Part shown: in pieces, positions 44,268-53,554 of the stretch
How positions within the stretch are numbered: the stretch's first letter is position 1
Layout: each line of letters starts with the position of its first letter
Assembly: GCA_050181835.1 (NCBI GenBank)
Contig: JBFXCU010000009.1
Span: 1 to 64,000 of the forward strand
DNA from: CAILZL01 sp050181835
GTDB taxonomy: Bacteria; Pseudomonadota; Gammaproteobacteria; Steroidobacterales; Steroidobacteraceae
Length of the DNA: 64,000 nucleotides
Direction: 5' to 3'
Program-made: the position numbers and the translations under genes
The notes under the pieces: model-generated
What the model saw: the letters and a program-made list of their open reading frames with translations, nothing else
Databases searched by the model: none
Told to the model about the DNA's origin: nothing

Positions 44268-45623
44268 GTGTCCGATACCCCCATCCCCAAAGGTGCACGC
44301 GAAGGCAATCTCGAAGCCCCCACGCGTCATGCCATTGCTTGGCGTGATCCTGATTACTTAAACGAGCAATCGTTGTTCAAAGAACTAGATAGGGTGTTTG
44401 ACATCTGTCATGGCTGTCGGCGTTGCTTCAGCCTGTGCAATTCTTTTCCAACCCTGTTCGATGCCATTGATGAAGCTAGTAGCGGCGAGCTGGATACCGT
44501 CGATAAGAAAGTTTACTGGGACGTGGTGGATCATTGCTACCTGTGCGACATGTGCTACATGACCAAGTGTCCCTATGTGCCGCCGCATCCATGGAATCTC
44601 GACTTTCCCCACTTGATGCTGCGTGCCAAGGCGGTCAAGTTTCAACAGGGTGGGGTGCGTCTGCGTGACAAGATACTGAGCGCTACCGATACCGTTGGTA
44701 ATATTGCGGGCATACCGGTAGTGGTGGAAGTGGTTAATGCGATGAATCGCAACCGCATCGGTCGATCGCTACTGGATAAAACGCTGGGAGTGCATCCTGA
44801 TGCACCGATTCCTAAATACCACAGCAACACTTATCGTAAACGTCACGCTAAACAAGCAACTACTACACTCGAAGTGAAAGCCACGCCGGAAACCACGGGA
44901 AAGGTCGCGTTGTTTGTCACCTGCTATGGCAATCGTAACGAACCAGAGTTAGGTGCCAATCTGCGCGCGGTGTTCGAACATATTGGCATTCCCGTAGTCA
45001 TCGCGCAGCTGGAGGCCTGCTGTGGTATGCCCAAACTTGAGTTAGGCGATCTGGAATCCATTGAGCAACTCAAGAACACCAACATTCCAGCGTTGATCAA
45101 GCTGGTTGAGCAGGGTTACGACATTGTCACACCGATTCCATCTTGTACCTTGATGTTCAAACAGGAGTTGCCACTATTATTTGCCGATGATGTACAGGTG
45201 CAAAAAGTAAAAGCGGCGATGTTCGATCCATTTGAATATCTATGGCTACGCCACAAGCATGGTCTGTTGCGTACTGACTTCACTGGCAAGCTAGGTAAGC
45301 TCAGCTATCACGTGCCTTGCCACTTGCGTGTGCAGAACATCGGCTTGAAGACCCGTGACGTACTTAAGCTGGTGCCCGGCGTGGAAGTGGAAGTAATCGA
45401 GCGTTGCTCTGGACACAATGGCACTTATGGGGTGAAGCGTGAGTTCCGCGATATCTCCATGAAAATCGGCAAACCCGTCTTTAATAAAGTAGCAGAGACT
45501 GGTGCGGACTTTTACACCAGCGATTGTCCCATGGCGGGTCATCAGATTCGCTCTGGCTTATCTGCTGATACGGCAGAGCCAACGCATCCAATGCAATTGC
45601 TACGCTGGGCCTATGGTCTTTAA
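44268..45623 (+). CDS. Fe-S oxidoreductase, heterodisulfide-reductase-like
   Basis: 451 residues from a GTG at 44268 with AGAGGGAG upstream (an ATG at 44244 is weaker). Two 4Fe-4S ferredoxin-type motifs lie near the N-terminus (CHGCRRCFSLCNSFP and CYLCDMCYMTKCPYVPPHPW). The C-terminal half carries two cysteine-rich CCG-type domains (LEACCGMP; PCHLRVQN with ERCSGHNGTYG), as in HdrB and GlpC/GlcF subunits. In other bacteria this gene type is found between rubrerythrin and DUF3501 genes, as here. It likely passes electrons to rubrerythrin. Confidence 0.88.
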   Translation: MSDTPIPKGAREGNLEAPTRHAIAWRDPDYLNEQSLFKELDRVFDICHGCRRCFSLCNSFPTLFDAIDEASSGELDTVDKKVYWDVVDHCYLCDMCYMTKCPYVPPHPWNLDFPHLMLRAKAVKFQQGGVRLRDKILSATDTVGNIAGIPVVVEVVNAMNRNRIGRSLLDKTLGVHPDAPIPKYHSNTYRKRHAKQATTTLEVKATPETTGKVALFVTCYGNRNEPELGANLRAVFEHIGIPVVIAQLEACCGMPKLELGDLESIEQLKNTNIPALIKLVEQGYDIVTPIPSCTLMFKQELPLLFADDVQVQKVKAAMFDPFEYLWLRHKHGLLRTDFTGKLGKLSYHVPCHLRVQNIGLKTRDVLKLVPGVEVEVIERCSGHNGTYGVKREFRDISMKIGKPVFNKVAETGADFYTSDCPMAGHQIRSGLSADTAEPTHPMQLLRWAYGL

Positions 45624-45635
45624 TACGAAACAACC

Positions 45636-46223
45636 ATGAACGGCAAACTGAAAATTAGTGACTTATACAGTCTTGAACAATACGCCAAGCGTCGCCCGGA
45701 AATGCGTGCGCAAGTGTTGCAACACAAACAACTACGCACGGTGCTAATTGGTCCGAACATGACTTGGCTGTTTGAAGATCGCCTGACCATGCAGTACCAG
45801 GTGCAGGAGATGTTGCGCGTCGAACGCATCTTTGAAGAAACGGGCATCCTGGAAGAACTCGCTGCTTACAATCCGATGATTCCTGATGGCAGCAACTGGA
45901 AAGTGACTTGTCTGATCGAATTTACCGATGTGGATGAACGTCGCGCCGCACTAGCGCGTATGAAAGGCGTTGAAGATCACTGTTGGGTGCAGGTTGGCTC
46001 AAATGCTCGCGTGTACGCCATCGCCGATGAAGATATGGAGCGCAGCAACGACGACAAAACATCGGCTGTGCATTTCATGCGTTTTGAACTCAACCCGGTT
46101 ATGGTTGAAGATGTTAAGGCCAATGCGTCAATCAGTATGGGTGTTGATCATCCTGCCTACACACACCAAGTCAGTCCAGTATCTAATGCGGCGCGTGCAG
46201 CCCTAGATATGGATTTGGTTTAG
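45636..46223 (+). CDS. DUF3501 protein
   Basis: 195 residues, matching the DUF3501 family (KISDLYSLEQYAKRRPEMRAQVLQHKQLRTVLIGPNMTWLFEDRLTMQYQVQEMLRVERI). No cofactor motif is evident. It begins 12 bases after the Fe-S oxidoreductase and completes the three-gene unit, whose constant association implies a shared peroxide- or iron-related function. The molecular role is not known. Confidence 0.85.
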   Translation: MNGKLKISDLYSLEQYAKRRPEMRAQVLQHKQLRTVLIGPNMTWLFEDRLTMQYQVQEMLRVERIFEETGILEELAAYNPMIPDGSNWKVTCLIEFTDVDERRAALARMKGVEDHCWVQVGSNARVYAIADEDMERSNDDKTSAVHFMRFELNPVMVEDVKANASISMGVDHPAYTHQVSPVSNAARAALDMDLV

Positions 46224-46305
46224 CGAGCGGTCGTGCAATCCATGTTTTTCGCTGTCCTGTCGAAGCTACAGTTTAAGAGGTAGCCGACTAATCGTCTTTT
46301 GCAGG

Positions 46306-46314
46306 TGCTAGAAT
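46306..46314 (+). promoter_or_regulatory. Candidate extended -10 promoter of parE
   Basis: TGC followed by TAGAAT, 36 bases before the parE start codon, fits an extended -10 element (TGn-TATAAT-like). The -35 region 17 bases upstream is poor. Confidence 0.35.
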
Positions 46315-46350
46315 CCGCGCGCTTTTAACTTTGCGGATTCTCTACCTGTA

Positions 46351-48237
46351 ATGTCCCAGTCTTATAACGCTGCCGATATTGAAGTGCTCAGTGGTCTTGA
46401 TCCGGTGCGGCGTCGCCCGGGTATGTACACCGACACTAGCCGTCCCAATCATCTGGCACACGAGGTGATCGACAACTCGGTGGACGAGGCGCTGGCGGGT
46501 CATGCCAAGCGTATTCAAGTGACGGCGTTCAAAGATGGCTCACTGCAAGTCATTGATGATGGGCGCGGCATGCCGGTGGATATTCATCCCATCGAGAAGG
46601 TCAGCGGTATCGAGCTGATCCTGACCCGCCTGCATGCGGGCGGTAAGTTTTCCGACAAGAATTATGAATACTCTGGTGGTTTGCACGGTGTCGGCGTCTC
46701 GGTGGTGAATGCGCTATCGAAGCAGTTGGAATGCTGGGTACGTCGTGGCGGCAAGGAATACAATATCAGTTTCGCCAGCGGTCACATGAAATCCAAACTG
46801 GAAGTGGTAGGTGACGTCGGCAAGAACAACACGGGCACGACGCTCCGCTTCTGGCCCGATGCTAAATATTTCGAGGTTGCTAGCTTCGCCATTCCTAAGC
46901 TGCGTCACCTGCTGCGCGCCAAGGCGGTGATGTGTGCCGGGCTGCATATCAGCTTCACCAATGAAGCCACGGGCGACACAGAAGAATGGCAGTACAGCGG
47001 CGGCGTCAGCCAGTACTTGCTGGAAAGTTTGGGCAATGGCGAGTGGCTACCACCCGAACTGTTTACCGGCAAGGTTAGCGGTGAGCAGGAAGGTGCCGAA
47101 TGGGCGGTGGCATGGCGTATTGACGATGTGGAACGCATTGAAGAAAGCTATGTGAATCTGATTCCCACCACGCAGGGCGGCACGCATGTGAATGGTCTGC
47201 GCTTGGGTCTTACTGATGCGATTAGAGAATTCTGTGAGTTTCGCAGCTTGTTGCCGCGCGGTATCAAGTTGGCACCAGAAGATGTATGGGATGGTGTGAG
47301 CTTCGTACTCTCTACCAAGATGAAAGAGCCGCAGTTCGCGGGTCAAACCAAGGAGCGCTTGTCCTCACGCGAAGCCGCTGCATTTGTCAGCGGTGTGGTG
47401 AAGGATCAATTGGCGTTGTGGCTCAATCAGCATCCGGATTCCGGTGAGAAGATCGCACAACTGGCGATTGAATCGGCGCAGGCGCGCTTGAAGGCCTCAA
47501 AAATTGTGGCGCGTAAGCGCTCGGTCAGCGGCCCGGCACTGCCCGGCAAGCTCTCTGACTGCACGGCACAAGATCCTGAACGTGGTGAGTTGTTCCTGGT
47601 GGAAGGTGATTCTGCCGGTGGCTCTGCCAAGCAGGCACGTGATCGTGAGTTTCAAGCGGTAATGCCATTGCGTGGCAAGATTCTGAATACATGGGAAGTC
47701 GAATCAGGTCAGGTACTACAGTCGCAGGAAGTACACGATATCGCCGTTGCGCTGGGTGTCGATCCCGGTTCTGACAAGATTGATGGTCTGCGGTACCACA
47801 AGATCTGCATCCTTGCTGACGCGGATTCAGATGGCTTGCATATTGCGACCTTGTTATGCGCCTTGTTTCTGCGCCACTTCCGCCCGTTGGTGTTGGCGGG
47901 TCACATACACGTTGCCATGCCGCCGTTGTTTCGTGTCGATATGGGCAAGCAGGTTTTTTACGCGCTGGATGAGGCAGAAAAGCAGGGCATACTGGATCGC
48001 ATCACCGCAGAAAATCCGCGCGCCAAGCCTACGGTAATGCGTTTCAAAGGCTTGGGTGAAATGAATCCACTGCAATTGCGTGAGACCACCATGGCCCCGG
48101 AAACGCGACGTTTGGTGCAGCTCACCATTGAAGCGGCGGATGACACTGACAAAATGCTCGACATGTTGCTGGCTAAGAAGCGTGCCAGTGATCGTCGCGA
48201 ATGGCTGGAAGATAAAGGTAATCTAGCGCAGGTATAA
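46351..48237 (+). CDS. parE: DNA topoisomerase IV subunit B
   Basis: ATPase subunit of topoisomerase IV, which decatenates sister chromosomes. GHKL ATPase motifs: EVIDNSVDEALAG, VIDDGRGMPVD and GGLHGVGVSVVNALS. The TOPRIM domain has ELFLVEGDSAGGSAKQARDREFQAVMPLRGKILN and the acidic LADADSDGLHI. 628 residues, close to E. coli ParE (630) and shorter than GyrB. parC follows after 88 bases on the same strand. Confidence 0.95.
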   Translation: MSQSYNAADIEVLSGLDPVRRRPGMYTDTSRPNHLAHEVIDNSVDEALAGHAKRIQVTAFKDGSLQVIDDGRGMPVDIHPIEKVSGIELILTRLHAGGKFSDKNYEYSGGLHGVGVSVVNALSKQLECWVRRGGKEYNISFASGHMKSKLEVVGDVGKNNTGTTLRFWPDAKYFEVASFAIPKLRHLLRAKAVMCAGLHISFTNEATGDTEEWQYSGGVSQYLLESLGNGEWLPPELFTGKVSGEQEGAEWAVAWRIDDVERIEESYVNLIPTTQGGTHVNGLRLGLTDAIREFCEFRSLLPRGIKLAPEDVWDGVSFVLSTKMKEPQFAGQTKERLSSREAAAFVSGVVKDQLALWLNQHPDSGEKIAQLAIESAQARLKASKIVARKRSVSGPALPGKLSDCTAQDPERGELFLVEGDSAGGSAKQARDREFQAVMPLRGKILNTWEVESGQVLQSQEVHDIAVALGVDPGSDKIDGLRYHKICILADADSDGLHIATLLCALFLRHFRPLVLAGHIHVAMPPLFRVDMGKQVFYALDEAEKQGILDRITAENPRAKPTVMRFKGLGEMNPLQLRETTMAPETRRLVQLTIEAADDTDKMLDMLLAKKRASDRREWLEDKGNLAQV

Positions 48238-48252
48238 CAATATTGTGTAGCT

Positions 48253-48296
48253 CAGACTTTAAGTCTGATTGATTTAATGTTGGGACAAAGCCCAAC
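48253..48296. repeat. Two small hairpins between parE and parC
   Basis: CAGACTT-T-AAGTCTG (48253-48267) and GTTGGG-6 nt-CCCAAC (48279-48296), followed by CTACAAC. The second half (TTGGGACAAAGCCCAACCTAC) is the type of short palindrome repeated in many intergenic regions of gammaproteobacteria. A dispersed repeat or attenuating hairpin is inferred. Confidence 0.45.
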
Positions 48297-48325
48297 CTAC
48301 AACGAGTTTAACGTACAGAAATTTC

Positions 48326-50578
48326 ATGTCCCCAACCCAACCTACACTGAACTTCGAAGGCATTGAGCGACAGACGCTGAGTGCGTTCACCGAAAAAGCG
48401 TATCTTGATTATTCAATGTACGTGATTCTGGATCGTGCACTGCCCTACATTGGCGATGGCTTGAAACCAGTGCAGCGACGTATTGTGTATGCAATGAGCG
48501 AGCTGGGTTTATCGGCTACCAGCAAACCCAAAAAATCGGCCCGGACCATCGGTGATGTGATCGGCAAGTTTCACCCGCATGGTGACTCGGCGTGTTACGA
48601 AGCGATGGTGTTGATGGCACAGCCCTTCTCTTATCGCTACCCACTGGTGGAAGGGCAGGGCAACTTCGGTTCGCCGGATGATCCAAAATCATTTGCGGCG
48701 ATGCGTTATACCGAATCCAAGCTCACTAAGTACGCCTCATTGTTATTGTCAGAGTTGGGGCAGGGCACGGTAGATTGGACGCCGAACTTCGACGGCACCA
48801 TGGAAGAGCCCGTATTGTTGCCAGCACGTGTGCCTAATTTATTGCTCAACGGGACTACTGGCATTGCGGTTGGCATGGCTACCGACGTTCCGCCGCATAA
48901 TTTACGTGAGGTCGTTACTGCCTGTATTCATTTTCTGGATGACCCCACGCTGTCAGTGCGTGATCTATGCAAGTATATTCAAGGTCCTGATTTGCCCACT
49001 GGTGCCGAAATCATTACGCCGCGCAGTGACCTCAAAGCCATTTACGAGAGTGGCAACGGTACCTTCAAGGCGCGTGCTGTGTATGAGGTCGAAGATGGTG
49101 ACATTGTTATTACGCAGTTGCCGTATCTGGTCTCTGGCTCGAAAATAGTGGAGCAGATCGCCGGGCAGATCAATAACAAAAAGCTACCGATGGTGACGGA
49201 TATTCGCGATGAGTCAGATCATGAGTGCCCTACGCGCATCGTCATCACCCCGCGTTCTAACCGCGTCGAAATTGAGCCGCTGATGGCGCATCTGTTTGCG
49301 ACTACTGATCTGGAGCGCGGGTATCGCGTTAACTTGAATGTGATCGGTCTGGATGGTCGTCCACGGGTGATGGACTTGAAAAGCATGCTCAGCGAATGGC
49401 TGAGTTTCCGCACCAGTACTGTCAAGCGACGCTTGAACTGGCGCCTGGATAAAGTCAACGCACGTCTGCACATCCTTGATGGCTTGCTGATTGCGTATCT
49501 GAATCTGGATGAAGTTATTCGTATTATTCGCCATGAAGATGAGCCAAAGTCAGCGCTAATTGCTCGCTTTGGGCTTTCTGAGATTCAGGCAGAAGCGATT
49601 CTTGAAACCAAGCTGCGGCATCTGGCCAAGCTTGAAGAAATGAAAATTCGCGGCGAGCAGGATGAGCTGGCGCGTGAGCGTGATGACTTGCAGAAGTTGT
49701 TGGGTAGTGACGCCAAACTTAAGCAGCTTATTAAGGAAGAGCTGCAAGCGGTAGCAGAAGAGTTTGGTGATAAGCGTCGTACCAAGATTGTTGAACGTGC
49801 CGCTGCGCAGGCAATTGACGCAAATGAATTGATCGCCAGCGAACCGGTGACGGTAGTGCTATCAACGCGTGGCTGGGCGCGTGCAGCCAAGGGGCATGAT
49901 ATTGATGCACGCGCGTTAAGCTATAAAACGGGTGATGAATTCAAGGGTGCTGTGCGTGGGCGTAGCAATCAGCAGGCCGTGTTCCTTGATAGTACCGGGC
50001 GTACTTACAGCATCGCAGCACATGGCTTGCCTGCTGCGCGCGGTCATGGTGAGCCATTGTCAGGCCGGATTGATCCGCCCGATGGTGCCACCTTTGCCGG
50101 TGTGATGATGGGTGAGCCCGGTGACAAGTGGCTACTGGCCACCGATGCTGGCTATGGCTTTATCATCAAGACTGAAGACATGTATTCGCGTAATCGTGCA
50201 GGCAAGTTGATCCTTAACGTACCTGAAGGTGCCAATGTATTGCCGCCACTGGCTGTACCTGCTGTTGATGAGGCGCTGTTATGCGCGGCCAACAATGATG
50301 GCAAGTTGCTGGTGTTCCCAGTAAATGATTTGCCAGAGTTGGCCAAGGGCAAAGGTAACAAGATTTTTGGTATCGACACCAAACGCTTTGCTACGCGCGA
50401 TGAATTCATGATTAGTGCCGTCGTGATTGCACCCGGACAAAATTTATTGGTATGGACGGGTGAGCGCAAAATGACCCTCAAGTTTGCCGAGCTGAAAGGC
50501 TATCGCGGTGAACGTGCGCAACGTGGTGGCGTGTTGCCACGTGGCTGGCGCAAAGTGGAGCGGTTGGAAGTGGAATAG
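48326..50578 (+). CDS. parC: DNA topoisomerase IV subunit A
   Basis: Breakage-reunion subunit of topoisomerase IV. The catalytic Tyr128 is in AAMRYTESKL, and the quinolone-resistance region reads HPHGDSACYEAM with Ser88 and Glu92, equivalent to Ser80 and Glu84 of E. coli ParC, the drug-sensitive wild-type residues. The C-terminal half has the degenerate beta-pinwheel of ParC (no GyrA box). 750 residues, normal. The gene ends in a leftover AT-rich stretch with a hairpin at 50588-50605. Confidence 0.95.
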   Translation: MSPTQPTLNFEGIERQTLSAFTEKAYLDYSMYVILDRALPYIGDGLKPVQRRIVYAMSELGLSATSKPKKSARTIGDVIGKFHPHGDSACYEAMVLMAQPFSYRYPLVEGQGNFGSPDDPKSFAAMRYTESKLTKYASLLLSELGQGTVDWTPNFDGTMEEPVLLPARVPNLLLNGTTGIAVGMATDVPPHNLREVVTACIHFLDDPTLSVRDLCKYIQGPDLPTGAEIITPRSDLKAIYESGNGTFKARAVYEVEDGDIVITQLPYLVSGSKIVEQIAGQINNKKLPMVTDIRDESDHECPTRIVITPRSNRVEIEPLMAHLFATTDLERGYRVNLNVIGLDGRPRVMDLKSMLSEWLSFRTSTVKRRLNWRLDKVNARLHILDGLLIAYLNLDEVIRIIRHEDEPKSALIARFGLSEIQAEAILETKLRHLAKLEEMKIRGEQDELARERDDLQKLLGSDAKLKQLIKEELQAVAEEFGDKRRTKIVERAAAQAIDANELIASEPVTVVLSTRGWARAAKGHDIDARALSYKTGDEFKGAVRGRSNQQAVFLDSTGRTYSIAAHGLPAARGHGEPLSGRIDPPDGATFAGVMMGEPGDKWLLATDAGYGFIIKTEDMYSRNRAGKLILNVPEGANVLPPLAVPAVDEALLCAANNDGKLLVFPVNDLPELAKGKGNKIFGIDTKRFATRDEFMISAVVIAPGQNLLVWTGERKMTLKFAELKGYRGERAQRGGVLPRGWRKVERLEVE

Positions 50579-50587
50579 CTGCAGTCG

Positions 50588-50605
50588 CTCGTATTTACAT
50601 ACGAG
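50588..50605. terminator. Hairpin after parC
   Basis: CTCGTAT-TTAC-ATACGAG, 10 bases after the parC stop, followed by AATTATTC. A weak intrinsic terminator, or an operator upstream of cfa. Confidence 0.4.
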
Positions 50606-50671
50606 AATTATTCAACACTAGCTATATTACGTATTGTCAGAGGTATTGTCCCGGGGCATGCTTCACCTCCT

Positions 50672-50686
50672 GTAAATAGTATTTAC
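50672..50686. promoter_or_regulatory. Palindrome at the cfa ribosome site
   Basis: GTAAATA-G-TATTTAC, ending exactly where the cfa ribosome site (CGGAGAGCG) begins, 11 bases before the ATG. It could be a regulator-binding site or a hairpin shielding translation initiation. Confidence 0.4.
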
Positions 50687-50696
50687 GGAGAGCGCT

Positions 50697-51815
50697 ATGT
50701 CACTTTCCCGTTATCAGCATGAGTTACGACATTTGCTGGCAAGGGCAGAGGTCGCCTTGAATGGCAGCCAGCCGTGGGACATTCAGGTACGCGATCCGGT
50801 ATTTGCACGGCGCGTGCTGGCGCAAGGCTCGCTGGGCGTCGGTGAGTCGTACATGGATAAGCAATGGGATTGCGAACGACTCGACGAGATGATGTTTCGT
50901 ATTTTTCGTGCGGGCATTGATAACCATCTACCCGGCCTGCGCCTGCTCTGGGCTGGTTTGCTGGCTAAGCTGTTCAATCCGCAAACACCGACTCGCTCTT
51001 TCAAAGTCGGACAGCATCATTACGATATTGGTGATGATTTGTATCAGCGCATGCTCGATTCGCGCATGATTTATAGCTGCGCTTATTGGCGCAACGCACA
51101 CACACTGGAAGCCGCGCAAGAAGCGAAACTGGATTTAGTGTGTCGCAAGCTCGGTTTGCAACCCGGCATGAAGCTGCTCGATATCGGCTGTGGTTGGGGT
51201 GGTGCCGCGCAGTTTGCCGCTGAACGTTATGGGGTGCAGGTTACTGGTGTAACCATCTCACGCAATCAGGCAGAAACTGCGCGTGCTCGATGTCGCGGTT
51301 TGCCAGTGGATATCCGTTTGATTGACTATCGTAGTTTGCAAGGTCACTTTGATCGCATCTATTCACTGGGAATGTTTGAGCATGTCGGTCTGCGCAACTA
51401 TCGCACCTATTTTCAGACCGCGCGTCGCTTGCTGGCGGATGATGGACTGATGCTATTGCACACCATTGGCCAGAACACTTCGCAACATGCCAATGACCCG
51501 TGGATTGAGCGCTACATCTTTCCCAACTCCACTATTCCGTCGATGGCGCAGATTGCGCGTGCGGTAGAAGGTGATTTTGTAGTTGAGGACTGGCATGGAT
51601 TTGGCGCAGATTACGACCGCACGCTGATGGCTTGGCACAGCCGCTTTAATCAGCATTGGCCGGAACTTGAGGCCCATTATGGCGAACGGTTTCGTCGCAT
51701 GTGGGATTTCTGGTTGCTCGCCTCCGCAGCGTACTTCCGTGCTCGCCGTGATCAGCTGTGGCAGGTAGTGCTATCGCCGCACGGCATACCGGGTGGCTAT
51801 CAGGAAGTTCGCTAG
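50697..51815 (+). CDS. cfa: Cyclopropane-fatty-acyl-phospholipid synthase
   Basis: S-adenosylmethionine-dependent enzyme that adds a methylene bridge across unsaturated acyl chains of membrane lipids, usually in stationary phase or acid stress. Hallmarks are GSLGVGESYMDKQWDCERLDEMMFRIFRAG, HYDIGDDLYQRMLDSRMIYSCAYW, the SAM-binding LLDIGCGWGGAAQFAAERYG, MFEHVGLRNYRTYF and IERYIFPNS. 372 residues, typical. The ribosome site GGAGAG stands 5-6 bases before the ATG. Confidence 0.95.
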   Translation: MSLSRYQHELRHLLARAEVALNGSQPWDIQVRDPVFARRVLAQGSLGVGESYMDKQWDCERLDEMMFRIFRAGIDNHLPGLRLLWAGLLAKLFNPQTPTRSFKVGQHHYDIGDDLYQRMLDSRMIYSCAYWRNAHTLEAAQEAKLDLVCRKLGLQPGMKLLDIGCGWGGAAQFAAERYGVQVTGVTISRNQAETARARCRGLPVDIRLIDYRSLQGHFDRIYSLGMFEHVGLRNYRTYFQTARRLLADDGLMLLHTIGQNTSQHANDPWIERYIFPNSTIPSMAQIARAVEGDFVVEDWHGFGADYDRTLMAWHSRFNQHWPELEAHYGERFRRMWDFWLLASAAYFRARRDQLWQVVLSPHGIPGGYQEVR

Positions 51816-51942
51816 CAATCGCTGATTAGCTACCTTTCGGGCGCACGTAATGACTCGGCTAATACTTAGTCGGCGACGAAGGAATTTGTAGGCGCTTAAT
51901 TGCTTCCCGCATTGAGGCACATACTTACCAAGCCTACGGGCT

Positions 51943-53037
51943 TCAGGCCCTGCGCTGATTGGCGGCGCGCGTGCCGCGTACGTACCAGTCCTTGCTATTG
52001 TTGACGATGCTCACCACCAGAAGCATCGCGGGCACTTCGATCAGCACACCCACGACAGTCGCCAAGGCCGCTCCTGAATTGAAGCCAAACAGACTGATGG
52101 CTGCGGCGACGGCTAGTTCGAAAAAGTTTGATGCGCCGATCAATGCCGAGGGACAAGCGATATTGTGCTTTTCGCCTATCGCACGGTTGAGCCAGTAAGC
52201 CAGTGCTGAATTGAAGAACACCTGGACAAGGATGGGCACAGCTAACAGTCCAATCACCAGCGGCTGTTTCAGAATGGCCTCTCCCTGAAAGGCAAACAGT
52301 AATATCAAAGTCGCGAGCAAGGCGGTGATCGACCACGGTCCGATCATGGCCATAGTTGCCTCAAACGTAGTTTGTCCTTTGGCGAGCAGTGCGTTGCGTA
52401 ACCACTGCGCCAGAAGCACTGGAATCACAATGTAAAGCACCACCGACGTTAGTAGTGTGTTCCAAGGCACCGTGATGGCGGAGAGCCCAAGCAGGAAGGC
52501 TACTAACGGCGCGAAGGCAAACACCATGATGCTGTCGTTGAGCGCTACTTGTGAAAGCGTAAATAGTGGATCGCCGTTGGTCAGGCTGCTCCATACAAAT
52601 ACCATCGCGGTGCATGGCGCGGCGGCCAGCAGAATTAGGCCCGCGATGTAGCTGTCTAGTTGATCGGGAGGTAAGTACGGTGCGAACCAATGACGGATGA
52701 ACAGCCAGCCAAGAAACGCCATGGAGAACGGCTTCACCAACCAATTGACGAACAGCGTGACGCCGATACCTTTGACATGCTTGCGCACCTCACTCAGTGC
52801 TGAGAAGTCCACCTTCACTAGCATAGGAATGATCATCACCCAGATGAGCAGTCCGACTGGCAAATTCACCCGTGCGATCTCCATACGTCCGATCGTTTGA
52901 AACACGCCGGGAAAAAACCGACCCAGAGCGATGCCGGCGACGATACATAGAAACACCCAGACAGTCAGATACCGCTCGAACACGCTCATCGGCACGCCTG
53001 CTGCTTGCTTGGCAGTTGCTTCACATTGGGCACTCAT
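51943..53037 (-). CDS. acr3: Arsenite efflux permease ACR3
   Basis: Ten-helix inner-membrane exporter of As(III). Family signatures are LPVGLLIWVMIIPMLVKVDFSAL, LAAAPCTAMVFVWSSLTNGDP (the conserved Cys of ACR3) and SALIGASNFFELAVAAAISLFG. I start at the ATG at 53037, one base after the arsC stop (364 residues); a GTG at 53058 is the alternative. Last gene of arsR-arsI-arsC-acr3. Confidence 0.93.
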   Translation of the reverse strand: MSAQCEATAKQAAGVPMSVFERYLTVWVFLCIVAGIALGRFFPGVFQTIGRMEIARVNLPVGLLIWVMIIPMLVKVDFSALSEVRKHVKGIGVTLFVNWLVKPFSMAFLGWLFIRHWFAPYLPPDQLDSYIAGLILLAAAPCTAMVFVWSSLTNGDPLFTLSQVALNDSIMVFAFAPLVAFLLGLSAITVPWNTLLTSVVLYIVIPVLLAQWLRNALLAKGQTTFEATMAMIGPWSITALLATLILLFAFQGEAILKQPLVIGLLAVPILVQVFFNSALAYWLNRAIGEKHNIACPSALIGASNFFELAVAAAISLFGFNSGAALATVVGVLIEVPAMLLVVSIVNNSKDWYVRGTRAANQRRA

Positions 53038-53038
53038 G

Positions 53039-53545
53039 TCATTGCCTAGGGAGTTCACGGGCGGTGGTCTGCAGCGCTGTTTTTTCCAACTTGCTGGAAG
53101 GCAGGCTGATCAAGAGCTCCAGACGGTGTTTGATCATGATCATTGTTCTCCGGAACGCTTCGAGCTTGTCTACGTCAGGCGCGTTGCCTGCTGAGGGATC
53201 GGGATAGCCCCAGTGAGCGGTTGCCGGGTGACCTGGCCAGATAGGACAGACTTCGCCTGCAGCGTTGTCGCAGACGGTGATAATCAGATCCATCTTGGGC
53301 GCGTTGGTAGTGGCAAATTCATCCCAGCTCTTGCTGCGCAAGCCTTCAATGGAGATGTTCGCCTGCTGCAACACCTGCAAACCCAATGGGTTCGGTTGTT
53401 GATTTTCGCGGGGACTGCTGCCGGCCGAATACGCCTTGAAGCGGCCTGCGCCCATGGCGTTGAGCAGCGCTTCGGCCAGAATGCTCCGCGCAGAATTGTG
53501 CGTGCAAAGGAACAGGACGTTTAATGGTTGAGTTGGAGTGGTCAT
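53039..53545 (-). CDS. arsC: Arsenate reductase, LMW-phosphatase type
   Basis: Reduces As(V) to As(III) for export. The phosphatase-like P-loop FLCTHNSARS holds the nucleophile Cys14 and Arg20. The later DLIITVCDNAAGEVCPIWPGHPATAHWGYPDP segment supplies the downstream Cys residues and the essential Asp. 168 residues, the thioredoxin- or glutaredoxin-linked ArsC type. It sits between arsI and acr3 in the operon. Confidence 0.93.
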   Translation of the reverse strand: MTTPTQPLNVLFLCTHNSARSILAEALLNAMGAGRFKAYSAGSSPRENQQPNPLGLQVLQQANISIEGLRSKSWDEFATTNAPKMDLIITVCDNAAGEVCPIWPGHPATAHWGYPDPSAGNAPDVDKLEAFRRTMIMIKHRLELLISLPSSKLEKTALQTTARELPRQ

Positions 53546-53554
53546 GGCGTTGCC

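Noticed and set aside
46351..50578. DNA gyrase genes gyrB/gyrA
   Set aside because: The shorter B subunit (628 residues), adjacency of the two genes and the 750-residue A subunit with a degenerate C-terminal pinwheel fit ParE/ParC.
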